From: Alkalibacillus haloalkaliphilus
Lineage (GTDB): Bacteria; Bacillota; Bacilli; Bacillales; Alkalibacillaceae
DNA length: 64,000 bases
Assembly (NCBI RefSeq): GCF_007991275.1
Contig: NZ_BJYA01000011.1
Span: 98,337 to 162,336, forward strand
Direction of reading: 5' to 3'
Of this stretch, positions 1 through 9,188 are shown piece after piece. The stretch's first letter is position 1; each line of letters starts with the position of its first letter. A program made the translations under genes and the position numbers. The notes below the pieces were generated by a model that was not told the DNA's origin, did no database searches, and worked only from the letters and a program-made list of their open reading frames with translations.

Positions 1-266
1 CCAACCTTATCTTTCGCTAAAAGAATAAACTTAGTCGGTCGTTGCTCGTCAGGTAAATAAACATGACAAGTCATACCAGTAATAGGTTTAACGTTATAAC
101 GCTGGCAAACTTTAATAAACTGATATGACCCATGTAGCACTTCTTCATCAGTTAGAGCAATTGCTTCAAAGCCAAGCTCAGAAGCCCTCTTGACTAATTG
201 TTCTATATGAATAGCACTTTTCATTAATGTATAGCTAGAGTGTACTTGTAAATGAACAAAGTCCAT
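1..266 (-). CDS. dnaE: DNA polymerase III alpha subunit DnaE, N-terminal part
   Basis: Only the first 88 codons lie in the window; the rest runs off the left edge. The translation starts MDFVHLQVHSSYTLMKSAI, which matches the start of the PHP domain of bacterial DnaE-type polymerases (usual form HLHVHSxYSLLDGA), followed by the conserved LTDEEVLHGSYQF block. DnaE is the second replicative polymerase of Firmicutes and extends RNA primers before PolC takes over (family knowledge). The ATG has an AGGTGA ribosome-binding site 6 bases upstream. The gene is divergent from ytrH, as in B. subtilis. In this N-terminal part the usual DGA after the first His motif is replaced by MKSA, so the PHP metal site may be degenerate. 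Confidence 0.93.
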   Translation of the reverse strand, partial: MDFVHLQVHSSYTLMKSAIHIEQLVKRASELGFEAIALTDEEVLHGSYQFIKVCQRYNVKPITGMTCHVYLPDEQRPTKFILLAKDKV

Positions 267-311
267 AAATTATTCACCTTCAATCATGTGAATCTATTCC
301 ATTCACTTCTT

Positions 312-317
312 ATTATA
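312..317 (-). promoter_or_regulatory. Possible sigma-A -10 element for dnaE
   Basis: On the minus strand the sequence TATAAT lies about 45 bases upstream of the dnaE start codon. The hexamer at the expected -35 distance (near GTGAAT) is poor, so this is only a plausible -10. Confidence 0.3.
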
Positions 318-337
318 CATTTCTATTGAATTCATTC

Positions 338-366
338 ACATATAAAAGCCTAAGAAATCATATAGT
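338..366 (+). promoter_or_regulatory. Possible sigma-E promoter for ytrHI
   Basis: ACATATAA and CATATAGT, separated by 13 bases, resemble the sigma-E -35 and -10 boxes (CATACAnT type). They lie about 40 bases upstream of the ytrH start. In B. subtilis ytrHI is a mother-cell sigma-E operon (known), which makes the match meaningful, but it was judged by eye only. Confidence 0.33.
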
Positions 367-404
367 TTATAAGACAACCTCTACACTGAAAGGTCGTAGA
401 TTAT

Positions 405-734
405 ATGGAAGAACGATTTATTGCCTCAATTATAAAATGTTTTTTTATTGCCTTTGGCGTATTAACTGGCGGTGCTTTATTTGGTAGTTTAAGCGCCTAT
501 TTAACTGGACAACCACCCATTTCTGAAATGATGTTAGCAGCAAAGAAATTAAGGATTTGGGCAATTGTTGCAGCAATTGGTGGCACCTTTGATGCGATTT
601 CTACTTTTGAAAAAGGAATATTTGAAGCATCAACCGTCGATCTAATTAAACAAATATTATTAATCATTTCAGCTATGGGAGGGGTTAAATCAGCCCTCAT
701 GTTAATTAGCTGGATCACACAAGGGGACATTTAA
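405..734 (+). CDS. ytrH: Sporulation membrane protein YtrH
   Basis: A 109-aa hydrophobic protein with segments at about residues 10-33, 45-62 and 80-103, consistent with three membrane spans. Length and context match YtrH of B. subtilis, a sigma-E-controlled membrane protein needed for a fully resistant spore (family knowledge). The start is preceded by a GAAAGG ribosome-binding site. The stop codon is followed after one base by the ytrI start, so the two are co-transcribed and probably translationally coupled. Confidence 0.85.
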   Translation: MEERFIASIIKCFFIAFGVLTGGALFGSLSAYLTGQPPISEMMLAAKKLRIWAIVAAIGGTFDAISTFEKGIFEASTVDLIKQILLIISAMGGVKSALMLISWITQGDI

Positions 735-735
735 C

Positions 736-1242
736 ATGCACATACCCCCATTTTATAAGAAAACAACGTGGCAAGCGTTTTTTATTGGAATTTTAACAGG
801 TGTTGTCATTGGTTATATGTTTTTCTTATATGTGTATGGACAGCATACTGAAAGGTGGATTGAGGAAAACCTGACACTACGAAACGAACTAAGTCAAGTT
901 AAACAAGAAAATGAACTGTTAAAACAAGATAAAGATGATTTAAATCGTGCTAATGAAGAAAGGTTAACCATTCAAGATATTGAGCTTAATTGGCATAACG
1001 CTGATGAGTTAGACCTTGATCGTTTCACCTTGCATGAGTTAAACGAAAACGTATTACAAGAATTGCAAACCGTTATGGGCCGAAATATCCAGTCTGTGTC
1101 TGACCAAAGAGAATTAATCATTAGAACAATTGAGAACAAACTTTACAATATTAGAGATATTAGATATCAATTAGAAGTGCATCACATTACGATTTCTACA
1201 ACATTAATCATTACCATTAAAGTCCATATAACAAGTTCATAG
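736..1242 (+). CDS. ytrI: Sporulation membrane protein YtrI
   Basis: 168 aa with one N-terminal transmembrane segment (about 14-34) and then a predicted coiled coil (about 45-80, rich in E, K, L and N). The C-terminal 50 residues have an alternating hydrophobic pattern like a small beta domain (HHITISTTLIITIKVHI). This is the YtrI architecture; the gene follows ytrH by one base, as in the B. subtilis sigma-E operon. Both probably act in the outer forespore membrane or mother cell during cortex formation. No enzymatic motif is visible. Confidence 0.82.
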   Translation: MHIPPFYKKTTWQAFFIGILTGVVIGYMFFLYVYGQHTERWIEENLTLRNELSQVKQENELLKQDKDDLNRANEERLTIQDIELNWHNADELDLDRFTLHELNENVLQELQTVMGRNIQSVSDQRELIIRTIENKLYNIRDIRYQLEVHHITISTTLIITIKVHITSS

Positions 1243-1378
1243 CTTGCTTATTTGACTTTTTTTTGAAACTTTTGTCAGAAAAGCTATTTTTCTAAAGTTT
1301 TGGGGTACAATATATAGTAGAACTCCTTAAAATTAACAACAATTTGAGGGACAAATGTCAAAATGAGGTGAGTAATGT

Positions 1379-1561
1379 ATGTTTGTTGTATGTAAAAGAC
1401 GCATGGCTAATGAGAAGGTCAACAATCTAAGGAACGGTTACTCCGCTTATGCAGAAACTGAAGAACTCATCCGACTAATGAAACGTAGAATTAATTCAAA
1501 CAACCTCGATATTTATGAAGATCAAACGGATATTGGTTGCTGGTTTATTCCTAGAAGTTAA
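1379..1561 (+). CDS. Small conserved-looking protein, 60 aa, function unknown
   Basis: Charged 60-aa product with no membrane segment; the core NGYSAYAETEELIRLMKRRI predicts a helix. A GAGGTG ribosome-binding site lies 8 bases before the ATG and a strong intrinsic terminator follows within 15 bases of the stop, so it looks like a real monocistronic gene. A second, out-of-frame ATG four bases upstream (1375) opens a 6-codon frame. An in-frame ATG at 1403 could give a 52-aa form. Its place between ytrI and nrnA corresponds to the small ytzJ gene in B. subtilis; I cannot confirm homology. Confidence 0.6.
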   Translation: MFVVCKRRMANEKVNNLRNGYSAYAETEELIRLMKRRINSNNLDIYEDQTDIGCWFIPRS

Positions 1562-1574
1562 TACTATAATTAAG

Positions 1575-1602
1575 GCTGCTCTTAAAATAAGAGCAGCTTT
1601 TT
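1575..1602 (+). terminator. Intrinsic terminator after the 60-aa gene
   Basis: A perfect 10-bp stem (GCTGCTCTTA / TAAGAGCAGC) with an AAA loop is followed by TTTTT. It lies between two convergent genes and mainly serves the plus strand. Confidence 0.9.
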
Positions 1603-1605
1603 CAA

Positions 1606-2550
1606 TTACCCTTCAAACTCACGACAGACTTGATCTAAAGACTCAACTAATTGATCCGCTTCATCCCAACTAAACACTTTCGCTCCAGAAGCCATCGGGT
1701 GTCCTCCACCGTTAAATTGTGCAGCAACTTCATTGATGACTGGACCTTTAGACCTTAGACGCACTCTTATGACATCATCTTCTTCAACAAAAAACACCCA
1801 TGCATGGATACCTTTTATATCACCTGCTATACCAACAAAAGTATGCGTATCATCTGCTGACACACCATACTCATCTAATAGTTCTTTAGGCAACTTAAAT
1901 ACTGCTAAGCCACTTTCACGTGGTTCAAGTGAACTTAATAATTCTCCTTTAAACTTGGCTATATTGATTGAGACTTGGTACATATTGTCGTACAAAGCTT
2001 TTCGATCAAAATTATAAGTGACTAATTCTTGCGCTGCATTAAAAGTCCGTTCTGTTGTGCTAGGGAATAAAAACCTTCCAGTATCGCCGACTATTCCAGC
2101 ATAAAGTAGTCTAGCTGATTCTTGATTTAACGTCCAACCTTCAGATTTACCTTCTAAGTACAGTTCATAGATCATTTCACTCGTTGATGATGCATCTGTA
2201 TCAACCCACATCATATCGCCATATGGCTCACGATTAGGGTGGTGATCAATTTTTATCAGTTTAGCTCCTTGGTTGTACCTTTGATCACATATGCGTTCTT
2301 CATTCGCTGTGTCACATACAATGACTAAGGCACCTTTATATTGATCATCTTCAATATCATCCAAACGCGCTAAGTAATTTAGAGAGGTATCTTCTTCACC
2401 TACAACATAAACGTCTTTATGACGATACGTTTCTTGAATGATTTTTGCTAAACCTACCTGTGACCCGTATGCATCAGGGTCAGGTCTAACGTGACGATGG
2501 ATAATAATAGTGTTGTAATCATTGATGGCTTTTATAATATCTGTTTTCAT
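1606..2550 (-). CDS. nrnA: Oligoribonuclease (nanoRNase) / pAp phosphatase NrnA
   Basis: DHH-DHHA1 phosphoesterase of 314 aa, the family's usual length. NrnA degrades 2-5-nt RNAs and dephosphorylates 3'-phosphoadenosine 5'-phosphate, using manganese (family knowledge). Visible motifs: HRHVRPDPDAYGS at residues 18-30 (metal ligands H18, D24, D26 by homology), CDTAN near 80, DHH at 102-104, and the DHHA1 substrate loop GGGHPMASG near 281-289. The ATG at 2550 is chosen because AAAGGGTG lies 8 bases upstream; an in-frame TTG 11 codons earlier has no good site. Convergent with the preceding small gene. Confidence 0.93.
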   Translation of the reverse strand: MKTDIIKAINDYNTIIIHRHVRPDPDAYGSQVGLAKIIQETYRHKDVYVVGEEDTSLNYLARLDDIEDDQYKGALVIVCDTANEERICDQRYNQGAKLIKIDHHPNREPYGDMMWVDTDASSTSEMIYELYLEGKSEGWTLNQESARLLYAGIVGDTGRFLFPSTTERTFNAAQELVTYNFDRKALYDNMYQVSINIAKFKGELLSSLEPRESGLAVFKLPKELLDEYGVSADDTHTFVGIAGDIKGIHAWVFFVEEDDVIRVRLRSKGPVINEVAAQFNGGGHPMASGAKVFSWDEADQLVESLDQVCREFEG

Positions 2551-2641
2551 TTTCAGCACCCTTTCATCGCAATACACTAGCAATTTTAATTAAAAATCGT
2601 TACAATAGACTTCGAATTGAAGTGAAAAAGGAGAGTTAACA

Positions 2642-2941
2642 TTGCCAATCTTAATTAGCATCTTTGTTATATCAATTGTATTGTACTTATATTTTAAAGT
2701 AAGAATTTTTAACTATAAAAATCCTCTTTATATGCAATATACAAATGGTAAAGCTCGTATCGCCTTAGGGGTATTTATGGCAACATTCGGTATGAATCAA
2801 TACGTAGCTTATCCAACACAAATCGTTTTATATTTAACCATTGTTTTCTTAGCTGTTGGGATCGCACAAATTGTGTTTGGTTTTAAGATCTTTAAACATT
2901 ACCGTCAAGAAATTTTAAAAGTTGAGCAAACAGCTAATTAA
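2642..2941 (+). CDS. ytpI: YtpI family membrane protein
   Basis: 99 aa with three hydrophobic segments (about 2-19, 36-55 and 60-80) and a short charged tail. Matches YtpI by length, topology and position between nrnA and ytoI; function unknown. Translation starts at TTG, supported by AAAGGAG eight bases upstream. The stop codon directly abuts the stop codon of convergent ytoI, with no spacer and no visible terminator between them. Confidence 0.8.
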   Translation: MPILISIFVISIVLYLYFKVRIFNYKNPLYMQYTNGKARIALGVFMATFGMNQYVAYPTQIVLYLTIVFLAVGIAQIVFGFKIFKHYRQEILKVEQTAN

Positions 2942-4246
2942 TTAACGGTTAATGAATTGGGCCATAACCATCGCTTTTCCAACGAGTTCTTCGTCTGATA
3001 ATACTTGAACATCGATTTTAGCAAACTTTCTTCCCAGTTCAAGTATTTGCGGGACAATTCTAAGTTGACTTCCAATCTGGACAGGTTTCATGAAGAAGAT
3101 TGATAAATTTTCAATCACCATGTCTCCTGTCTTTTCTTTTTTCAACGTTTGATTACAAGCCTCTGCTACAAATGAAGCAAACACACCGTACGAAAGTGTT
3201 CCTAACTGATTTGTCATTTGAGGAGAGATCTCTGTCGTAAAGCCACTAAATTCATCATTCGAAACGAGTTGCTTATGAATTAAGTCATCAATAGTCTCAC
3301 CGATTTGCGGCTGCCTTTGACTGCTTTGCAACCCTTTAATAACATCTTGACGACTAATAACGCCTAAGAACGTGTAATCCTCATCAACAACTGGCATTAA
3401 CTCAATCCCTTGCCAAACCATTGTATGTGCAGCACTAGCTAAGGATGTAGTCGCCTTTGTTACGATTGGTTTTTTTGCCATCACTTTTTCAATTTTTAAA
3501 TCGATCCGCTTATTAATAATGTCTTTTGACGTAACAATCCCGACGACTTGATTTTGCCTGTTTAATACAGGATATCTACTATGCTTCGTTTGTTCGTTTA
3601 ATGCATGCCAAGTAGATACTAGATCATCTTCATACAACACGTGCGTCTCATCAATCGACGTATAAATATCATCAACAATGACAATTTCTTTTTTAATTAA
3701 TTGGTCATATATTGCTCTATTAATCATAGCAGCGACTGTAAACGTGTCGTATGAGCAAGAAATAACAGGAAGTTCATATCGGTCAGCTAAGCTTTTTACA
3801 TAATCAGTCGTATCAAAACCACCTGTAATTAAAATGGCTGCACCTGCATTTAATGCTTTCTCTTGTGCTTTGACACGGTTACCTACAATTAAAAGTGAGC
3901 TTTTCTCCGTGTATTTCATCATAGCTTCAAGTTTCATTGCACCGATTACAAACTTATTTAAAGTTTTGTGTAAACCACTTCGCCCACCTAGTACTTGACC
4001 GTCAATAATGTTAACGACTTCTGCGAATGTTAGCTTTTCGATATTTTCTTTACGCTTCTGTTCAATTCTAATTGTACCTACACGTTCAATCGTACTAACA
4101 TATCCGATGTTTTCGGCCTCTTTAATAGCACGATAAGCCGTACCTTCACTAACATCTAACTCTTTCGCGACAGCTCGAACTGAAATTTTCGTGCCAACTG
4201 GCAACCCATCTATGTAATTCAAAATTTGCTCGTGCTTTGTACTCAT
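2942..4246 (-). CDS. ytoI: CBS/DRTGG-domain transcriptional regulator YtoI
   Basis: 434 aa in four parts: a winged-helix DNA-binding domain (about 1-60, RAVAKELDVSEGTAYRAI), a DRTGG domain (about 75-185), a CBS pair (about 200-305, with ILNRQNQVVGIVTSKD and PVVDEDYTFLGVISRQD), and a C-terminal thioesterase-like hotdog domain (about 330-430). This is the YtoI/CdnL-like layout in which CBS domains probably sense an adenosine nucleotide; the true ligand and targets are unknown. The ATG at 4246 has GGTGA 5 bases upstream; a GTG three codons earlier is the alternative. Confidence 0.88.
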   Translation of the reverse strand: MSTKHEQILNYIDGLPVGTKISVRAVAKELDVSEGTAYRAIKEAENIGYVSTIERVGTIRIEQKRKENIEKLTFAEVVNIIDGQVLGGRSGLHKTLNKFVIGAMKLEAMMKYTEKSSLLIVGNRVKAQEKALNAGAAILITGGFDTTDYVKSLADRYELPVISCSYDTFTVAAMINRAIYDQLIKKEIVIVDDIYTSIDETHVLYEDDLVSTWHALNEQTKHSRYPVLNRQNQVVGIVTSKDIINKRIDLKIEKVMAKKPIVTKATTSLASAAHTMVWQGIELMPVVDEDYTFLGVISRQDVIKGLQSSQRQPQIGETIDDLIHKQLVSNDEFSGFTTEISPQMTNQLGTLSYGVFASFVAEACNQTLKKEKTGDMVIENLSIFFMKPVQIGSQLRIVPQILELGRKFAKIDVQVLSDEELVGKAMVMAQFINR

Positions 4247-4331
4247 ACACCTCACCCAATTTCTTCCGCATTCATATGTTTAACATTATACCTTGAGTTA
4301 AGCCGTTCAGCAATTGCTGTATAAATGAGAA

Positions 4332-4358
4332 AAACCACGCAAGTAATTTGCGTGGTTT
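4332..4358 (-). terminator. Terminator of ytkL
   Basis: An 11-bp perfect stem (AAACCACGCAA / TTGCGTGGTTT) with a 5-base loop, followed on the minus strand by TTTTTC. It lies 12 bases past the ytkL stop. Confidence 0.88.
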
Positions 4359-4369
4359 GAACAAACTTC

Positions 4370-5050
4370 CTATAAGTCAATCCCATCTCCAGGTTTCATT
4401 GCATGACCTACACCTGATTGTAAAGAGTTAGCAAACGCTTCTCCATCTTGTTCAATTAATGGGAACGTATCATAATGCATTGGTACAACTCGATCAGCCT
4501 TAATCCATTCAGCCGCTAATTTCGCATCTTTAGGCCCCATAGTGAAATTATCACCAATTGGTAAAAAGGCTAAATTTATCTCGTTTAAGTCACCAATTAA
4601 CTTCATATCTGAGAACAATGCAGTATCACCAGCATGATAAATTGTTTTCCCTTCCACTGTTAATAGAAGTCCAGCAGGCATTCCTGTATAAACAATGGTG
4701 CCGTCGTCTTCTGTGAATGCTGAACCGTGAAAGGCTTGAGTTAATTTAACATGCCCAAATTCAAAGTTATGCCCACCACCAATGTGCATTGGGTGAGTAT
4801 TTAAGCCTTTATTTCCTAAATAGGTAGCTAACTCAAATGGAGCAACAACTAATGCATCATTGTCTTTTGCGATCTTCTCTGTGTCACCAACGTGATCGTT
4901 ATGCCCGTGAGTTAATAAAATTACGTCAGCTTTTAAACCCTCTGCCTGTAAATCACAGTTATCATTACCAGAAATAAATGGATCAATTAAAATAGTGTGG
5001 TTTGATGTTTCAACTTTAACTACTGAATGACCGTGAAAAGATACTTTCAT
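4370..5050 (-). CDS. ytkL: Metal-dependent hydrolase, UPF0173 (YtkL)
   Basis: 226-aa metallo-beta-lactamase-fold protein. Metal ligands are visible in [11 protein letters not shown] (HxHxDH at about 51-56), the middle [10 protein letters not shown] region, [10 protein letters not shown] (Asp ligand) and the C-terminal PMHYDTFP (His ligand). UPF0173 proteins are soluble hydrolases of unknown physiological substrate. The ATG at 5050 follows AGGAGG by 9 bases; an upstream in-frame TTG lies inside the spacer and is less likely. Divergent from the M24 peptidase gene. Confidence 0.9.
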   Translation of the reverse strand: MKVSFHGHSVVKVETSNHTILIDPFISGNDNCDLQAEGLKADVILLTHGHNDHVGDTEKIAKDNDALVVAPFELATYLGNKGLNTHPMHIGGGHNFEFGHVKLTQAFHGSAFTEDDGTIVYTGMPAGLLLTVEGKTIYHAGDTALFSDMKLIGDLNEINLAFLPIGDNFTMGPKDAKLAAEWIKADRVVPMHYDTFPLIEQDGEAFANSLQSGVGHAMKPGDGIDL

Positions 5051-5170
5051 CACAATCAACCTCCTGAATTTTTTAAATTTTTCTTAAATAATTACTTCGT
5101 CATCATTCATTTATTTCCCTTTATCCGTTAAGATAACACATAAAGACAAAAAATTTTAGAGGTGGATTAA

Positions 5171-6265
5171 ATGGAACAAAGAACTAATCAGTTAATTGAG
5201 AGCTTACAAAATAATAACTTAGAAAGTATTTTCATTACATCAAAAGCTAATGTCTTTTACTTTAGTAACCTGTACGCTGAAGCACACGAACGTTTAATTG
5301 CTTTATACATAGACGTACAAGGCAGAAAAACAATTATTGCGCCTGCTTTAGAATTGGAAGATATAAAAAATGCTGGATGGACAAGCGAGGTCATTACATA
5401 CTTCGACCACGAAAACCCGTGGGAAAAGTTCGAGAAGTGGTTATCCCACTCAGGTGGTTTACCACGTAATCTAGCAATTGAAGAAGAGAACTTAAACGTT
5501 GAGCGCTTTCAACAACTGCAAAACCTAACGAAAAGCGAAGATATTCAATACGGCCAACGACTTTTGAATGAGCTGCGCGTCATTAAAGGTGACGATGAAG
5601 TTGAGATTTTACAAGAAGCTGCTCGCTTCGCTGATTTCGGTATTGAAACTGCTGTTAAGCATATTAAACCAGGTAAGACAGAGTTAGAAATTATTGCAGA
5701 AGTTGAATATGCGCTTAAAGAACAAGGTATTCGCCACATGTCCTTTTCAACATTAGTTCTTTCAGGTGCTAAAACAGCTGCTCCCCACGGGACACCAAGT
5801 ACGAAACCAATAGAAGACGGAGAATTTGTTTTAATGGACTTAGGTGTCGTATATAAAGGGTATTGTTCAGACATTACACGTACAGTAGCCGTAGGGGATA
5901 TTAGTGAAGAACAAGAGAAAGTTTATAACACTGTTCTTGCTGCACAACAAAACGCACTTGATGTTTGTGAGATCAACACACCTTTGGGACAAATTGACCG
6001 TGCTGCACGTAGTGTGATTGAAGATGCTGGTTACGGTGAATACTTTACGCACCGAATTGGTCATGGAATTGGCATCGATGTTCATGAATTCCCATCGATG
6101 GCTTCAAATAACGAAGATCCATTGAAGCCTGGAATGTCTTTTACCATTGAACCTGGTATATACGTTCCAGGTGTCGGAGGTGTCCGCATTGAAGATGATG
6201 TATTAATGACAGAAAACGGTCCTAAAACACTAACCAAATTCCCAAAGACACTACAGAAAGTTTAA
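5171..6265 (+). CDS. M24 family Xaa-Pro peptidase
   Basis: 364 aa, the usual size of small bacterial Xaa-Pro dipeptidases/aminopeptidases P. An N-terminal creatinase-like domain (1-130) precedes a pita-bread catalytic domain. All five metal ligands are visible: D223 (VLMDLG), D234 (CSDITRT), H298 (RIGHGIG), E327 (TIEPGIY) and E341 (VRIEDD), plus H206 in HGTPS. It should release N-terminal residues preceding proline from peptides in the cytoplasm. A GAGGTG site precedes the ATG. A terminator hairpin follows directly, shared with the convergent YjiH-like gene. Confidence 0.93.
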   Translation: MEQRTNQLIESLQNNNLESIFITSKANVFYFSNLYAEAHERLIALYIDVQGRKTIIAPALELEDIKNAGWTSEVITYFDHENPWEKFEKWLSHSGGLPRNLAIEEENLNVERFQQLQNLTKSEDIQYGQRLLNELRVIKGDDEVEILQEAARFADFGIETAVKHIKPGKTELEIIAEVEYALKEQGIRHMSFSTLVLSGAKTAAPHGTPSTKPIEDGEFVLMDLGVVYKGYCSDITRTVAVGDISEEQEKVYNTVLAAQQNALDVCEINTPLGQIDRAARSVIEDAGYGEYFTHRIGHGIGIDVHEFPSMASNNEDPLKPGMSFTIEPGIYVPGVGGVRIEDDVLMTENGPKTLTKFPKTLQKV

Positions 6266-6272
6266 TAAACTT

Positions 6273-6301
6273 AAAGCCCCTTCCATTTGGAAAGGGGCTT
6301 T
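6273..6301. terminator. Bidirectional terminator, M24 peptidase / YjiH-like gene
   Basis: Stem AAAGCCCCTTCC / GGAAAGGGGCTTT with one bulged A and an ATTT loop. T-rich runs lie on both sides, stronger for the plus strand. Confidence 0.8.
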
Positions 6302-6303
6302 AT

Positions 6304-7695
6304 TTAAGTGAATATTAATAAGTGTGCAATTAAAGCTATGATTGGTAATGAAATTAATGTACGCTGCAAGAAAATAATAAATAGTTCGTGTAATTTAACT
6401 GGAATATTAGATTTTAAAATTAACACACCAATTTCAGACATATAAATTATTTGAGCAACTGATAGTGCGCCTATAACAAATCGTGTTAGCTCACTTTCAA
6501 TACTACTACCAACTACAGCTGGTAAAAACATATCTGCAAAACCAACGAGCATTGCTGGAGCTGCTGCACTTGCTTCTGGAATTCTCAACAATTCCAATAA
6601 AGGAACTAATGGGTATGATAAAACATTAAATATAGGTGTGAACTCTACCAAAATAAGTGCTATTACACCTAAACTCATGACTAAAGGAATTAACCCAAAC
6701 CAAATATCTGCAACAGTCTTTAAACCGCTTTTGAATTGGTGAATGAACCCTTTAGCTTGACTTGCCTTTTGTGTCGCTTGAATCCAACCCCATTTCAATG
6801 CTGAAACACCTTCTGGACTCGCATCATTTATTTGTTTCCCGACATCTTCTCTGTAAGTGTTTTTCTTTCTTGATAATGGCGGGATTCTAGGCATAATGAT
6901 AGCCGCAACTAAACTAGCAGCTACAACTGTTAAATAAAAAGGTATAAATAAATGACCGACTCCAATGACGTTAGCAATTACTAAACTAAAGGCGATTGAA
7001 GCTACTGAAAATGTTGTCGCAATAACAGCCGCTTCTCTACGATTATAATACCCTTCATCGAATTGTTTCGATGTAACTAATACACCTACTGGACCTGCTC
7101 CCATCCAAGAAGCCATACTGTCGATTGATGAGCGCCCTGGTAAAGTAAATAACGGGCGCATCACTTTATTTAATAATGAACCAATGAATTCCATTAATCC
7201 AAACTGCATTAGTAATGGTAAAAACAAACCTGCGAATAAAAACCAGGTTAATAAAACAGGGGCTAAGTCGTAAAGTACAACTTCACCAGTACCTGGTGAA
7301 TTAATGATCGTCGGTCCCAAAGTCATAATTGTTAATAAACCAACTAAAAAGCCAAAACCTCGTACTATCAAACCAAGTGATGTCACTTTGAACAAGTTAG
7401 TTAAAAAGTCGCTCTTCTCTATAAATTCTATCTTCATAAATGTAGCTAATAACGACAAGATAAAAGATGCCCCTAAAAGACCAACGACAAAGTAGGGCAT
7501 ATGATCACTAAATGTCTCTAATAAATAATCTGCTAATAGTCCGATCCCAATTGTGTACTGTCCGTCAACAGAAATTGGAACTAAAAATAGTAAGATACCG
7601 ATTAAAGATGGTATAAGAAACGTCAACTTTACTTTTAATGAATTAGACCCTTTAATATTTCCTTCAACATCATACTTTTGTTGTAATCCCCCCAT
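6304..7695 (-). CDS. YjiH-like membrane protein with nucleoside-recognition (Gate) domain
   Basis: 463-aa polytopic protein with about ten hydrophobic segments. Conserved blocks such as GRSSIDSMASWMGAGPVGV and PEASAAAPAMLVGFADMFLPA match the YjiH branch of the Gate/nucleoside-recognition family (also seen in SpoIIM-type and NupC-like transporters). Likely a transporter; substrate unknown. It starts 13 bases after the stop of the upstream aminotransferase gene and has an AGGGGAG site, so the two form an operon. By context it may move an amino acid or amine used by that enzyme (inference). Confidence 0.85.
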   Translation of the reverse strand: MGGLQQKYDVEGNIKGSNSLKVKLTFLIPSLIGILLFLVPISVDGQYTIGIGLLADYLLETFSDHMPYFVVGLLGASFILSLLATFMKIEFIEKSDFLTNLFKVTSLGLIVRGFGFLVGLLTIMTLGPTIINSPGTGEVVLYDLAPVLLTWFLFAGLFLPLLMQFGLMEFIGSLLNKVMRPLFTLPGRSSIDSMASWMGAGPVGVLVTSKQFDEGYYNRREAAVIATTFSVASIAFSLVIANVIGVGHLFIPFYLTVVAASLVAAIIMPRIPPLSRKKNTYREDVGKQINDASPEGVSALKWGWIQATQKASQAKGFIHQFKSGLKTVADIWFGLIPLVMSLGVIALILVEFTPIFNVLSYPLVPLLELLRIPEASAAAPAMLVGFADMFLPAVVGSSIESELTRFVIGALSVAQIIYMSEIGVLILKSNIPVKLHELFIIFLQRTLISLPIIALIAHLLIFT

Positions 7696-7708
7696 AAAAC
7701 TTCTCCCC

Positions 7709-9013
7709 TTATTTCGTTAATTCAGTCAACACTTCGTCTAATACATTAAGTCCAAAATCAATTTCTTCTTTCGTTACTACTAACGGTGGAATCATACGGA
7801 TTACTTGACCCTTCTGACCACACAAGTAGTATAGGACACCTTTTTGTAAACAACTATTTAATATATCCATAACAAGATCCCCTACTTCTTGTTCACCTAA
7901 AGATTGCATTTCAATCCCTATCATTAATCCGACACCACGGACGTCCTTAATGACACCATGCTTTTCAGCTAATTTTTGTAACCGTTCAAATGCATATTGA
8001 CCGACGTCTTTCGTGTTCTCTATTAAATTTTCGTTTTTAATAACATCTAGTGAAGCAATTGATGCAGCACAAGCAATTGGATTGCCACCAAAAGTTGTCG
8101 CATGAGAGCCTAATGGCCACTTAGACATTAGTTCTTTTGAAGCAACTGTAGCACTTAGCGGCATGCCTGCAGCTATTCCTTTAGCAATTGCCATGATGTC
8201 TGGTGTTACTCCAAACGTCTGAGCTGCAAACCATTCACCTGTTCGTCCAAAACCTGTTTGCACTTCATCAAAGATCAGCAGAATCCCGTGACGGTCACAA
8301 ATTTCTCTCATTTTTTGCAACCAACCTTTTGGTGGAATGACATATCCACCTTCACCTAGTACAGGTTCAACAATCATACAAGCTACTTCTTCTGCTTCAA
8401 CTTGGTGATTGAATAAGCTCTCAGCTGCTTCTTCTAGTTGATTGGCAAAATAAACGTCTGGATCTTCATCAACAGGACAACTACTTGGGTCTGCATATGG
8501 TAACTGATATGTTAACCATGAAGGTTGTAGAAACTTGCGGTACTTACTGTTAGAAGTCGAGACACTTAAAGCACCTACTGTACGACCATGAAAACAACCC
8601 GTAAATGATATAACGTAAGGACGTTCTGTAGCATGCTTCGCTAGCTTGATCGCACCTTCAATAGCTTCGGTTCCACTATTTCCAAAGAAGAAATTATCTA
8701 GTGGTTCAGGTAGTACGGATTGTAATTGCTCTGCAAGTTTAAGAATTGGCTCATATATAATGACACCCGATGGTCCATGAACTAAATGGTCTGCTGAATC
8801 TTTAATTGCTTGAACGACTTTAGGGTGTCTGTGCCCAACATTTTCAACAGCAATTCCTGAAGTGAAATCTAAATACTTCTCTCCGTCAATTCCGTAATAA
8901 TAGCACCCCTCAGCTTTTTCAACTGGAAGGTTCGGGTGGTCTTTAGCCATCCCTGGAGCTAAATAATCTCCAATCGATTCTGTTAACTTCACCCAACTTT
9001 GATCTTGGTGCAT
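7709..9013 (-). CDS. Class III PLP aminotransferase (GabT/aspartate aminotransferase family)
   Basis: 434 aa. Class III signatures: [17 protein letters not shown] (phosphate binding), CFHGRT near 140, [13 protein letters not shown] (Asp binding the PLP ring N near 249) and the Schiff-base lysine K278 in [13 protein letters not shown]. Sequence style is closest to 4-aminobutyrate or similar omega-amino acid aminotransferases that use 2-oxoglutarate or pyruvate. The exact amino donor cannot be read from sequence. AGGAGG lies 6 bases before the ATG. First gene of an operon with the YjiH-like membrane protein. Confidence 0.9.
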   Translation of the reverse strand: MHQDQSWVKLTESIGDYLAPGMAKDHPNLPVEKAEGCYYYGIDGEKYLDFTSGIAVENVGHRHPKVVQAIKDSADHLVHGPSGVIIYEPILKLAEQLQSVLPEPLDNFFFGNSGTEAIEGAIKLAKHATERPYVISFTGCFHGRTVGALSVSTSNSKYRKFLQPSWLTYQLPYADPSSCPVDEDPDVYFANQLEEAAESLFNHQVEAEEVACMIVEPVLGEGGYVIPPKGWLQKMREICDRHGILLIFDEVQTGFGRTGEWFAAQTFGVTPDIMAIAKGIAAGMPLSATVASKELMSKWPLGSHATTFGGNPIACAASIASLDVIKNENLIENTKDVGQYAFERLQKLAEKHGVIKDVRGVGLMIGIEMQSLGEQEVGDLVMDILNSCLQKGVLYYLCGQKGQVIRMIPPLVVTKEEIDFGLNVLDEVLTELTK

Positions 9014-9130
9014 ATAGATCCTCCTAAACCTTTAAATACTTTGTCTTTTGATATTTTATAATAATACATATTTATGCATAAAAATTCAATAGCATGTATT
9101 AATTTTTTTATGGTTACTAAAAAGAACATA

Positions 9131-9160
9131 AAAAAAGTGACCCCATTAAAGAGGTCACTT
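9131..9160 (-). terminator. Terminator of ald
   Basis: 8-bp stem AAGTGACC / GGTCACTT with a 10-base loop, followed on the minus strand by TTTTTT. It lies 29 bases past the ald stop. Confidence 0.88.
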
Positions 9161-9188
9161 TCCGTTGATTATTTTTGTGAACTTAATT

